24,093 nucleotides of DNA from Priapulus caudatus. Its lineage: Eukaryota > Priapulida > Priapulimorpha > Priapulimorphida > Priapulidae. Both the position numbers and the translations under genes were made by a program. Under the pieces are notes generated by a model that saw only the letters and a list, made by a program, of their open reading frames with translations, did no database searches and was not told where the DNA came from. Of the stretch, positions 1-9,599 are shown piece by piece. The stretch lies in contig NW_014577066.1 in the NCBI RefSeq assembly GCF_000485595.1, positions 1,014,939-1,039,031 of the forward strand, written 5' to 3'. Each line of letters opens with the position of its first letter. Position 1 is the first letter of the stretch.

Positions 1-887
1 GCGTGTTTTTCCATGTCCGCTCGCATCAACCAGTGCTTTCAGACTGTTGTCCGGCCATGTTTGAGTGAATGTGTACGACGATATGTTCACCGCCAGTATA
101 ACTGACGAAAGAAGAATAATTTTTTTACCACGAACGTGTAGGAACGCATTGCCATTAACAAAACATATGCGCAGTGGCTACGCGTCCGGTCATACCAGTT
201 AGCGAATGGGGCTGCAGACACAGCGACCAAGATCCGACGTAACACGAATGCGGTAGGCCATCGCCCGCCTATTTAATCGTTGATTTTACCTGTGAGTTTA
301 CTAATTGCTTCAAAAGATGTACACAAAGCCATTTTTTTTTTATACAATAAGGGTAGCGCACGTAAATAAGTTAATTGTAAGTATTTAGGGCAGATATCGC
401 TTATGTGGATGCGTGCGTGTTCTGTAGTGGGTGTTACAGTTTATAAGCCGTTATAGTTTTATCTCACCCCAGAGAGGATGGCGCTAAGTGGGGGATGTCT
501 GCGGGCAAATGGGACGCATTTGTGTGACGCCCTTCCGCAGATAAACAGTTCGGAGATGGTAAAAACAATAGGCGAAAACGGCGCGAAAAATGAGACACGC
601 CCGGGCCGGAAGGTGTATGGTAGCAGCATGTGGTTGTTAGAAATGCGTCGCCGATTATTGAATCGTGCGCATAGTGCATTACTGCTAGGAGTGTTCGGCG
701 ATGGTGTGAATCTCATGCAGATCTTGCATATGCGCGTACAGTAGCTAGTGCAGTGAGTGTGGCCGGAAATGTATAACTGTAGGGGTAACTAGGTACGTAC
801 CAGCGTGTTTTGGTGATAGTGTCAGACTGAGACATTCCGATGAATATAGGCCTAGACCTATAGTGTATTAGTTTAGCTATAGTGTGT
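1..887. other. Left flank without recognisable gene
   Basis: This stretch lies left of the tandem unit, and I found no second copy of it in the window. It has a short run of T near 332-341 and an open frame at 478-744 (+) of 88 codons that overlaps open frames on the other strand and resembles nothing I know. The last 40 bases or so begin to look like degenerate minisatellite. I see no gene, RNA or transposon end here. Confidence 0.5.
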
Positions 888-1657
888 CTGTGTTATTAGC
901 TGATGCTGTAATCTGAGGGGATGTCATAATATAGGCTGGCGTAATGTTGTTAGCTGATGTCTGGTATAAGACGGGTGATGGTGTAATAATAAATAAATAG
1001 CTGGCGTGTGTTCATAGGCTGATAGCTGTATACTAAGGGGTGCCATAATAATAGCTGGCGTATGCTGGTGTTTAGCTGATGCTGTATACGAGTGGTGTTA
1101 ATAATATCAGCTGGCGTGTGTTATTTAGCTATTGCTGCGTATACCAAAGGGGTGTAATAACCCTATAGCTGGCGGGTGTGTTGTTAGCTGATGGCTGGCA
1201 TGTATACGGATGGGTTAATAATATAGCTGACTGCTGTGTTTATTAGCGTGAGTGGCTGTATACGGAATGGGGTAATAATATAGCTGGCGTATGTTGCTTA
1301 GGCATGAAATGGCTGGTATAACGGAATGGTGGTTAATATAATATAGCTGGCGTATGTTATTAGCTGATGGCTGTATACGAGTGGTGCAATAAATATAGGC
1401 AGTGGCGTGTGTTATTAGAGCTAAATGGCTGTATACTAAGGGGGTAATAATTATAGCTGGCGTGTGTTATTAGCGTGAATGGCTGTATACTAAGGGGTGT
1501 AAAATAATATAGGCTGGCGTCGTGTTGTTAGGCGGATGGTGTAGATAATATAGCTGGCGTAGATGTTTGTTAGCGATGATTGGCTTAGTATACGCGATGG
1601 TGTAATAATATAGCTGGCGTGATGGCTGTATACGGATGGTGTAAAATAATACTGGGC
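888..1657 (+). repeat. 51-bp minisatellite array, unit 1 (about 13 monomers)
   Basis: The monomer contains the recognisable core TAATAATATAGCTGGCGT and the segment GCTGATGGCTGTATACGGAT, and its clean length, judged from the copy at 11137-11336, is about 51 bp. About 13 occurrences of the core can be counted. Spacing is irregular (roughly 50-66 bp) because of small indels. The array is open in several frames on the minus strand and gives false repetitive proteins rich in YYYT. It ends where module A begins. Confidence 0.85.
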
Positions 1658-1964
1658 GTGTGCGCGTTACTGCGTGAGTGTGCGCAGACCATCGGAGTGT
1701 GAGTGAGCCTTACACTCGGCATTAACTACGGCGGAGAAGCTAACGCGACACTCGCGGGTTGTTCCTCACAATTTGCATCGGCCCGCAAACCTAACGCTTT
1801 CCGCATATTTTGTACACCCAGGGGTCGCCACCGACCGTGAGGGACGAAACGCTCGTTAGGACAGTCTAACGGTATAGCGGAAGTGATCATGTTATCCAAA
1901 CTTCTATTGGCCCTGCATAGGCGCTGGCGTTCAAATCGCACGTAGTGATTATTAGTTCGCGTGT
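1658..1964 (+). repeat. Module A, first copy in unit 1
   Basis: This non-satellite block of about 300 bp always follows a minisatellite monomer. It starts near GTGAGTGTGCGCAGAC, passes through a segment reading TTTGCATCG and CATATTTTGTACACC, and ends at GATTATTAGTTCGCGTGT. It recurs at 8369-8650, 11337-11623 and 18048-18345, always on the same strand. Against 8369-8650 it shows real substitutions, not only indels. I do not recognise it as a known LTR or SINE and see no tRNA-like boxes. Confidence 0.8.
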
Positions 1965-2998
1965 TTGGCTGCCCTCTGCTTCGTCACGATCCTTGTGATC
2001 CGAAACTGTAAAGGACGGGGTGGTAACGGCCTGTCAGAGTGCGCGACACAACGGCAACCGGACCTATACACGGCCAATGGTATTGCTCCAAGTAGCATCC
2101 GTTATGTAAGAGAAATAGGAAATCGCGTACACTGGTGCCGTGACCAGGATTGCGACGTGATGGCGAGACGAGCGAACGACACGCAGACAGTCGGGGCTGA
2201 GTTGAAGATGCAGGCGTTGGATGGACCAAACATACACGCATTTGTCCGCGCAGTAGTGGAAGGAGGAGAGAATAAAGTATGGCGTGTGTTAAAAGTATGA
2301 ACACCGAAGAGCAAAACGAAAGTTGGCAGCAGTTCGTGAGCTGCTGGCAAAGGTTTCAGAGGAGAGTGTTAACATGATGGGAACACGAGGAGCGAAAACG
2401 AAAGTGTGGCAGGCCGGTTCGTAAGCCTAGCCCCTGGCGAACTTTTAGAGGAGAGTGTTAGAGATGGAGGCACGAGGGGAGGCGAAAACAAAAGTTGGCA
2501 GCCGGTCTGAGCTGCTGGGCCGAAGTTTCAGAGACAGTGTTAGAGATGAGAACAGCGAGGAGGCGAAAAGCGAAAGTTGGCGAACCGGGTCCGTGAGCTG
2601 CTGGGAAGTTTTAGAGGACAAAATGAAGAAAGGCAATAACGTAAGGTGTGACAGGCATGCGTGACGCGGCAGGCAGTTTCGGATGCAGAGAGCGTCACAA
2701 TCCACGCACCTCCGCTACCTCTTGCTGCTATTATGAAGAGCGATCAATCTCTTTCAAGTGCAGACGAATCGCTAAATGAGGTGGTGGCCAGCACAGTGGC
2801 GGCGACGGCTCAGAAGCCGACCGCTGCGCGACCATCGCCAAGAGGGTTCTCGAGGCAGCACTGTTTTTTAGAGGAAATGGGATGAGCCGAAAGAAAGCCT
2901 CTGAGTGCGAGCTTCCACACAAAGCTGCCCAGGCGAAAAGGAAGCTACTGTTTCCAGCGCCTAAAAGGAGGAGCTACTTGGGAAGCGAAGGCGTGTGT
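1965..2998 (+). pseudogene. Broken coiled-coil protein gene, unit 1 copy
   Basis: I do not recognise this gene. The open part at 1965-2300 encodes 111 residues with CRDQDC, a VGAELKMQ segment and an ending WRVLK. The 78-bp repeats encoding MEHEERKRKLAA-type heptads follow at about 2300-2625, and then a Ser/acidic tail and a second coiled coil near 2880-2998. Frames jump repeatedly through single-base indels absent from the second copy at 11624-12616, so most frameshifts here are probably sequencing error. The amber codons in the second and fourth 78-bp repeats are present in both copies and look real. The end of the frame falls at the edge of a minisatellite island. It could be a remnant of a transposon accessory or Gag/ORF1-like protein; that is inference from its coiled coils and setting. 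Confidence 0.5.
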
Positions 2999-3222
2999 TC
3001 ATTAGGCCTGATGGCTGTATACTAAGGGGGTAATAATATAGCTGGCGTAGCTCTAGTACTATAGCCGGCGTCCTAGTTGCCCGCAGGCCTCGGCAAACTG
3101 TACGCGGGCTATAGTACTCAGAGCTAAACTGGCGTATGTTGTTAGCTTGATGGCCTGTATACGGATGTGTAATAATATAGCTGGCGTATGTTGTTAAGCG
3201 CTGATGGCGTGTGTACCTCGTA
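2995..3222 (+). repeat. Minisatellite island with inserted palindrome, unit 1
   Basis: About three monomers of the 51-bp minisatellite start exactly where the coiled-coil frame ends. They are interrupted by a palindrome at 3048-3127. The same arrangement is seen at 12600-12800. Confidence 0.8.
3048..3127. repeat. ~80-bp palindrome (noisy copy)
   Basis: This copy reads from TAGCTCTAGTACTATAG to CTATAGTACTCAGAGCTAA about a central GCAGGCCTCGGC. It is flanked on both sides by CTGGCG (3042-3047 and 3129-3134). Small indels spoil the symmetry here. The copy at 12654-12731 shows the clean form. Confidence 0.8.
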
Positions 3223-3672
3223 ACTCTAGCGGTGTGGGGAAAGAGCCGTAGGAGTGAAGCATAGCAAACAGCGTAAATGACAAGAAGTAAACACGAACTA
3301 GTAAAGTAACGTACCACAAACAGCCTGCTATTGCCATATGACAACAACAGTAAAGAGCAGTAACGTAAGTCTGGATGCGTTAACTACACGTGAATGACAG
3401 TCAAACAAATGGAGAGGAAGTGCCTCCTCCTCCTCTTCCTTGGCGCCTCTTAATGTACCCGAACTTGCTTGCTCGACCTCCTCGTCACGACGTGCGCCGG
3501 CTGCGGGTATAACAGATTTATGCTGCACTCCGGCCCACCTGTTGACGTCGTTTAGCTACCTTATGCTTCTGCTATTACCCTCACGCTGCATGCGCGCCCA
3601 CGCGAATATCTCATCTATTTTCCCTGGCTTGTCGCCAACGCGACGCCGCACGGCTTCATGCCCAAATAACAG
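3223..3672 (-). other. Segment with possible minus-strand coding remnant
   Basis: No known gene is recognisable. On the minus strand a 66-codon open frame at 3328-3528 contains an acidic run EEEEEALPLHLF. The related segment of unit 2 (about 12830-13268) keeps the same EEEEEALPLHLFDCHSRVV stretch in frame. Upstream frames in both copies give readable but shifted sequence with a KIDEIF-like stretch. This could be a real small gene spoiled by indels, or chance. Confidence 0.2.
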
Positions 3673-3708
3673 TAATTAATAAGCTATGGTGAAACCAGCT
3701 CGCTTACA
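3673..3708 (+). repeat. 36-bp motif X, first copy in unit 1
   Basis: The motif begins TAATTAATAAGCTATGGTGA and ends CCGTTACA. It recurs at 8294-8329, 13269-13304 and 17966-18003, so each unit has two copies about 4.6 kb apart. They bracket the block that contains the retropepsin remnant. Sequences beyond the motif differ between the two positions. Confidence 0.75.
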
Positions 3709-5559
3709 CTACTCCGCCTAAAGAACTGTTGTCGCCCCGATCAACAATGGTGGGATCTAGTGCGGTTTTGCAACGCGGGTATCGGCGCATGCAGGTGTAA
3801 CGAAACTTTACTTGCGCGCGGCTGTGGCGCGCACGTTTATTTTGTCAGCTCTATTCTACTTTAACGTCTATATTTAAAAACACATATATGATCATATTCG
3901 CGCGCATGCCGCCGCGCGTGGCATCTGGCGCTACAATGTTCCAATATTACAATCTTTCTACGCGAGCCTTAGATTAATATTCCTTTGATTCGAGTCCCTT
4001 TACCTTCACCATATTCCAGTCGATTAAACCGCAATTTAATCGGCTTGTCATTAGACAATTAGACATTTATAAACAAACACACCAGTAAACGTAAATATTA
4101 TAGAATAGTGACAATGCTGTATCATAGCGTCCTATCCGAGTCGAGCATTTGGGCTTCGTTAAGCGCAGAGTTACACACCGTGATCAGGCGGTTATTGGCA
4201 CTTAAACGTCCGAATTGTGTGAGAATATTCAGATGCTGCGGCATTCGTCGACTGCTGATCTCGCCGGCTTCCACCACGTTTGATGTGTGGTTTGTCCATC
4301 CGCTGGCTCCAACGGCTGGTACATGGAGCGGTTGAGCAGCTGGCAGGCGATGATGTCGCCCTGACGTTATAAGATACTCCTTGCCCGACTCCTGGGAACT
4401 AAATTTCCTCGGCGCTAATCATTAGTCGTTATTATCGGTGTAGTGCTTCTGCACTCAGTATGTCAACTATAGCTATCTCTACATGAAATATAAGTCCTTA
4501 ACTCTAAACTCTTTTCCATAGTATATGTAGACTAAATTCTACTCATCGTTTACGTTACAAGTACATATATACCGTTTTACTCATATTAAACAAACAGAGT
4601 ACGAGAATATATGACCGCGGTTAACCATACATACAATTTCCATTAAACTTCGTCCTTGCGTCTGCGCGTGTGCCGAGCGCACCTTTCGCGTAAATCACGA
4701 CTGCATGGCGTTAGATCGCTGATAGTGCGACAACAATAACACGTGCAGTTCTGTAGGCTTGTGAAACAATCGTATGTCGGCAATGAATCTATTCGGGAAA
4801 TTTTTGTTTTCGTATTGTTAGCTTGATAATATCATAATATGCACTTGGGTATAACGTGAATACATTAGGCGGTAGGCTGACTGTGTATGAGGATGGATGG
4901 TGGATAACGGAATTTAGAATAACTTTCTGTGTATTTTGTGTAGTCCTTTCGAATCACGGCCGTCCCTCAATTAAAAACACACTATAATCTCTCCCCGTCG
5001 CTACCCGTCCGGTACACGACGGCGCGAGATCGGCGGCTAAAACTCTGACTCGACGAGTTTGTGAGTCTGGGAATAGCAGGTCCCGATCCATCCCTCCTCA
5101 GTGCGTGGGGAATACCCAGCTATTAGGGGCGAATCCCCCCGCCGTTACTTCGATCGCTACGACCGCTACGATGCGTCACTTACTACTCGCTGCATGCGCT
5201 CCCCTGCGGCGCATCCGCTGTTTCTGCTATTTCACTGTTACACTGCTCTGCGCTGCTTCGTTCAAACACAGATCCCCCGGAAAACAACTTTCCTCTTGGA
5301 CTAGCTTGTAGCCGTGTAAAGTTAACACGCAGATTCGCTCGCCCAGGTGAATCTTTAAGTTCTGCTAATGGGAGTAACTCAGTAAGTCTTCAGACGTTCC
5401 AATTCGCATATAACGCTGTCCGTTTCATCATCCGCTCCGCGACCGTGTTAGCGTGGTCTAGGGACAGTAATATCCCGTGTTCTCGCAGTGTCTGCGCGCC
5501 AACCTTGTCTTGGCCGGCGTCTTATTCACATCCTGCTTCTGCGTGTTAGCAGGTTTCAC
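3709..5559. other. Gene-free stretch between motif X and the retropepsin remnant
   Basis: This stretch has AT-rich and GC-rich patches and only short open frames, most of them broken differently in unit 2. A small inverted repeat, CGATTAAA/TTTAATCG, lies near 4021-4039. If a full retroelement had once been here, reverse transcriptase should lie in this interval on the minus strand; I found no YxDD motif or other RT block in it. The same holds for 13305-15129. Confidence 0.4.
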
Positions 5560-6465
5560 ATTTCTATCTTCATGTCGATGCAAGTGCGCTATACACCTAG
5601 CCTAATTGCCTTAATCGCTCGACGCTGTGCTCCATCGCCCGTAGTGCCTAATGGAACCGTACGTTCCTTAGCGCGGACAGACTTTATACTACGCGTCGTC
5701 AGTTTCTCTATAATCGCTAAAGTTGCCTTACGCGGCAAGTGAACGCGTGCCAGCTGATGCATTCTTAACTACGCACATGTATCGTTCCATTCTTTGTCAC
5801 CGATACACAGCTGATACTACTGCAGTCGTGGATAACGACGGCAGATCTTGAGTGCTGCCGATAGCTGGACTAGAACATTTGTTCCCACTAACAATTTCCC
5901 ACTTACTCGACATTCACAATGTATCGTCTCAAAAGGCTCGCTCCATCTGTAGGCGTTGTACCGCTGCTACACTGAGTGGTGGTAGCGATCTGCGCCTTGC
6001 TTTGCGACCCAAAATATAGGAATAACTATTTCCTACCGACAGACATGCATTTTCAAAATCGACCCTTGCTTTTGTATGCTTGAGAAAATCTGCGACTATA
6101 AGCACCTGTGATGGTAACCCCTTGATATTATACACGGTACATTTAGATGTAACTCTGCCTATTTTAATGGGTATGGTGACCTTTCCTTTTACTTCTAACC
6201 GCTGTCCTGAGACCGATTGCAAGTTTGCTTTATCTGCACTACAGAAATCCGCAGTCTCTGTAACACGCTCCGGCAGTCTTTGCCAAACCGCTTCATCTAA
6301 AACAGTACACTCAGATCCCGTATGTATTAGTGGCGTAAGTGTAATCTCGGATACTCGAATATCGCAGCATGGCGTTGCGGTTAACGATCTATCAACCGTG
6401 GATGACGTACGCTTAACCGGCTTTGTCACTATGAACGTGATGATTGCGTATACGTCGGCATTCAT
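5560..6465 (-). pseudogene. Retropepsin-like (aspartic protease) remnant of an LTR retroelement, unit 1
   Basis: Minus-strand frame 6465 to 5929 is open for 178 codons. Residues 46-52 read LIHTGSE, matching the retropepsin active-site loop LI-D-TGS but with His (codon 48, + strand 6322-6324) in place of the catalytic Asp. A flap-like segment (LEVKGKVTIPIKIG) follows, then VLIVADFLKHTKARVDF, which matches the second conserved block (I-L-G-x-D-F-L) with the Gly replaced. Downstream of the stop at 5929 a shifted frame continues with a Leu-Pro-Arg-Lys-Ala-Thr segment of the type found between protease and RT in Ty3/gypsy-like Pol. The same region in unit 2 is at 15130-16077 and has the same His. 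No RT, RNase H or integrase is recognisable on this strand in the unit. I read it as an inactive relic or a repurposed retropepsin fold. Confidence 0.68.
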
Positions 6466-7946
6466 AACGGAAGTGACCGCTGTGTTCGGTATGGTCGCGA
6501 TTCGCCATGAGAACGTAACTGTCCTATGTAACCTACGTAACGTTCCTGCAGTTGTTTCCCGAAAATTTTGGCATTTCTCGACGCAATTGCGAAACTCGTG
6601 CGCTATGAGCTAAGCTGTGTACCACACTGTCAAGTGATGGGCTTAACTGCTTCAATAAAACACGTGCCATCGTTTCTATGGTTAAAACTGTCTTACGTCA
6701 CGAATTTCGAGCACAGACAGCAAGATATATTTGTGTGTTATTTGTACAAAATAAAATGTATGAAATACAATTAGCGTTTTCTATTTACTTTTCATGCTCA
6801 TATACCTTCTTTATACTCCTAATTTGCCGGTGCATTCTGATGTAACCAAACGTTCGATTTAACAACAACCGCCATGAATTCGAAAATTATTGTGTGGGCC
6901 CAGACGCAGCTAGGCCGATAATAGCGAACATTGTGCCGTAAACGAGGCATTGGCAATAATTTTGTGGCAGCCATGAAAATTCCTTGTAAACTTAAGCGGA
7001 GTTTCTCATATAATGCTTCTTTCTGCTTTTTTCTCTTCGTTCTTTCGATGCACTGGTCTGCCCACATTGTTGTATCGTTTAGTTTATCTGAGCTTCTGAT
7101 CGATCCTGAAGGGATGTCACAAACATTTTTGTTGGCAGAAAATTAAAAAACAAATAACATTTGCGCAGTTTTAATAATAATTTTTCAAACATAATACACT
7201 ATGAACATATATTATTATTTTTCTTATATTGTATATTCTATATAGGCCAAACAAATCAACACAGAAACTGTTTGGTCACCACTTTGGCACCATACACAAA
7301 TCACGATGACATCGCCCACAGCAACCAGTGCAGCACCGAGTGACGCCAGTATTGTGTAACATAGTGTTAGGTAACACTAATTCAAATCGTCAGATTTTTG
7401 CAAATTTAACCAAACGTAAAACATTTATATCAGGTGAGAGCTTTAGGATAATTTAGTAACGTGTAGTACTAACTTTTGATGTGAAAAAATACAAAATAAG
7501 GTTTTCAACTATAAATTTCAGGAAATTCGTGACGTAGACACTTTAAATCCGTTATGGCTAACGTAATAAAACAATAGGATGTTGAGGGTGGTGGAGGGGC
7601 AGTGGAGGTATATAGGTAGTTAGTAGAGTTATATAGGTAGGGAAAAGTGCTTTAATATTTCGCTAAGTAGTACGCTTGTACCTTTCAAAGCTTCTTTAAT
7701 ACGAAATCTATCTATGCCGACACAAGAATTTGTTTCACTCACCCTTTTTGTTAAAGCTGTGTTGAGCTTGAGCTTGAAAAGTTTGAAGCGCGTTCTCTAT
7801 GTCCCGGTCGTCAGCTGGCCGTATCTCTGATGCTTGCTAGCTCCCTTGCGTGCAGTTATTTATCGCCTTTGGTTGCTAGGCGACGGCTGTTGGTCAGAGA
7901 TCAATACTTCAGCATATAGATCATACTACGACCAAAATGTAATCAA
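6466..7946. other. AT-rich stretch upstream (minus sense) of the retropepsin
   Basis: On the minus strand this is where a Gag region would lie. A Cys-containing frame near 6560-6600 and an 82-codon open frame at 6819-7067 (KRKKQKEALYEKLRL) can be read, but neither gives a clear zinc knuckle or Gag motif, and unit 2 breaks both. From 7150 to 7946 the DNA is AT-rich with no gene. Unit 2 equivalent: about 16078-17584. Confidence 0.35.
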
Positions 7947-8187
7947 TTCTACTCAGTACTACCAAATCAAGTTACCCGATTTCTGACGTATCCTGAAAAT
8001 TTTATTAATTAATTAATTAATTAATTGATCCGGATCACCACCAATATGTATCAATTCTAAGTTACCCCATTTCTGACTATCCTGAAATGTTTATTATTAA
8101 TTAATTATTAATTTTAATTAATTGGATCCGGATCCACAAATCAATCAGTTCTAAGTTAGCCATTTCTGACTATCTGAAAATTTTATG
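7947..8187 (+). repeat. AT-rich tandem repeat, ~90-bp period, three copies (unit 1)
   Basis: The phrase TTCTAAGTTA-CCCATTTCTGAC-TATCCTGAAAATTTTATT recurs near 7970, 8058 and 8152, with TTAA-rich runs between copies. Two copies contain the symmetric GATCCGGATC near 8026 and 8125. The repeat is matched at about 17585-17870. Confidence 0.75.
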
Positions 8188-8293
8188 ACAATCCGCACAT
8201 AACTTTTTCAGGTAGGCTGTACACAAAGAAACCCACAAACCAACAAACGCACGCCGATTAAAACATAACCTCCTGCCAACCCCTTGGCGGAGG

Positions 8294-8329
8294 TAATTAA
8301 TAAAGCTATGGTGAAACCAGTCCGTTACA
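8294..8329 (+). repeat. 36-bp motif X, second copy in unit 1
   Basis: It is nearly identical to 3673-3708. Here it is preceded by CTTGGCGGAGG and followed at once by a partial minisatellite monomer (8330-8368) and then module A. Confidence 0.75.
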
Positions 8330-8368
8330 GCTGCATAGTGTATACGGATGGTGTAATAATATAGCTGG
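8330..8368 (+). repeat. Single partial 51-bp minisatellite monomer
   Basis: GTGTATACGGATGGTGTAAT and the core ATAGCTGGCG match the monomer of 888-1657. Only one is present, joined to motif X on its left and module A on its right. The equivalent in unit 2 is 18004-18047. Confidence 0.8.
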
Positions 8369-8650
8369 CGTGTGCCGGTCACTCGCGGTGAGTGTGCGCA
8401 GACACATCGGAGGTTGTGGTGAGCTACACTCGCGTTACTACAGAAGCTAACGCTGACACTCGCGGTTGTTCCTCAACAATTTGCATCGCCCCGAGAACCG
8501 AGCTTTCGCATATTTTGTACACCAGGTGGCCACCGTGAGGACGACGCTCGTTAGACAGTCCACGGTAAGCGAAGTGATCTGTTATCCAAACTTATTTGTC
8601 CTGTATAGGCAGCTGGGTACAATCGATGTAGTGATTATTAGTTCGCGTGT
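8369..8650 (+). repeat. Module A, second (diverged) copy in unit 1
   Basis: It aligns end to end with 1658-1964 and 11337-11623. Substitutions as well as indels separate them, for example GAGAACCGAG against GCAAACCAAG and TTGTCCTGTATAGG against TTGCCCTGCATAGG. It is followed by unrelated sequence rather than by the coiled-coil frame. Confidence 0.82.
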
Positions 8651-8954
8651 TACGGTGGCGTGATGGTCTTACGCGTCGAATGCGCGCGCAGCGATGATGC
8701 GGGACGTTAATTTAGTTTAGTTTAGTCGCGCTGGGTAATGGTTTGCGATTGTGGCACCCAGTGATATGTAACCGAGTGCTTCGGCTTTCCCAATGTAGAA
8801 ACGTTAGTCCGTTTGATTCAGCAACGGACTGCGAGGATCCGGTCACAAAGATTCAACATTTTCGCGGCGAATTGCACATCACATCACATCGCGCTGCCTA
8901 TCACTGATGGTTTCCTTGAGACTTGTGGAAGGTCTCAAGTCTGACACGCCACAC
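8651..8954. other. Spacer without recognisable feature
   Basis: It contains a short TTTAG repeat run (TTTAGTTTAGTTTAG) near 8711 and no open frame of note. Equivalent to about 18346-18655. Confidence 0.4.
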
Positions 8955-9129
8955 CAGGGGCGTGTACAGGGGGGGGTCCAGGGGCCCGCGGGTGCTTCAC
9001 AGCACGCGAGCGAGCAAAATAATACGGCGGCGGCGGCGAGCGCAGCAGAATCGCCTTTTTCGGCAGCCGGCGCCGTCACTTTTGCGTAGCCGGGCGCGGT
9101 GACCTTTTCGCACGCAGGCGAGCGGAAAA

Positions 9130-9165
<36 letters not shown>

Positions 9166-9221
9166 CGAGCAGAATCGGCGCGTCGCCTTTTTCGCAGTCG
9201 GCGCCGTCACCTTTGCGTAAA
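8955..9221. repeat. GC-rich left arm of a large imperfect inverted structure
   Basis: The arm contains CACGCGAGCGAGC-type words, CGCCTTTTTCGCAG and GGCGCCGTCAC, whose reverse complements recur on the right side at about 9600-9920. A run of CGG triplets sits at about 9129-9163. It begins with CAGGGGCGTGTACAGGGGGG, which has the look of some DNA-transposon ends, but I found no matching opposite end. The frame through the CGG run encodes a poly-Arg string on the minus strand and is not taken as a gene. Equivalent to about 18658-18933. Confidence 0.6.
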
Positions 9222-9595
9222 GGCCGCCGCACACACGCGATTTTTACAAACGATGAAGCGATGAGGCGATGAAGCGATGAAGCGATGAAGCGAGTGTAGG
9301 TGTGCGGCGCACACGCTACGATAATTTTCTGCAAGGTGAATGTCATGTGACACGGTCACGTTCAGCTATTGGTCTGTTCAATATTTATCGCAGCACAGAT
9401 TTTCCTGAGGTCACGCGGCACACCACAAAATCGCGTCCAAAATAATCGGTTCAAAATCAAACATGTTTGATTTTGGAACGATCCCCCGATAACAATAAAA
9501 TCGTCTACAAATGAACGCGCACACCTACAATCGTTTCATCGCTTCATCGCTTCATCGCTTCATCGTTTGTAAAAATCGGCTGGTGTGCGGCGGCC
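9222..9595. mobile_element. 374-bp MITE-like element with ~85-bp terminal inverted repeats
   Basis: The left end GGCCGCCGCACAC continues through GATTTTTACAAACGATGAAG and a tandem GATGAAGC run. The right end, read in reverse complement, gives the same GGCCGCCGCACAC, the same GATTTTTACAAACGATGAAG and the same run. The flanks are TAAA (9218-9221) and TTAA (9596-9599), compatible with a TTAA target duplication with one changed base; this would suit a piggyBac-like or similar non-autonomous element. It carries no open frame of its own. A perfect 24-bp palindrome sits at 9452-9475. It is embedded in the GC-rich inverted structure. Unit 2 copy: 18934-19358. Confidence 0.72.
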
Positions 9596-9599
9596 TTAA

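Noticed and set aside
888-1657. CRISPR array
   Set aside because: Repeats are contiguous 51-bp minisatellite monomers without unique spacers, in an animal-type sequence.
6560-6605. Gag zinc knuckle on the minus strand
   Set aside because: Cys residues occur, but the spacing does not fit CX2CX4HX4C in either unit.
6080-6613. Plus-strand frame of 177 codons
   Set aside because: It is the antisense of the retropepsin frame, which has recognisable motifs.
1658-8650. A complete LTR retrotransposon bounded by module A
   Set aside because: No TG...CA ends, primer-binding site, polypurine tract, RT or integrase could be seen; only a lone protease-like relic is present.
8955-8975. hAT-like transposon end (CAGGGGCGTGTACAGGGG)
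   Set aside because: The start resembles such ends, but no matching inverted end or 8-bp duplication was found in the unit.
8879-9346. Arg-rich minus-strand frame of 155 codons
   Set aside because: It crosses a CGG run and the edge of an inverted-repeat element; composition explains it.
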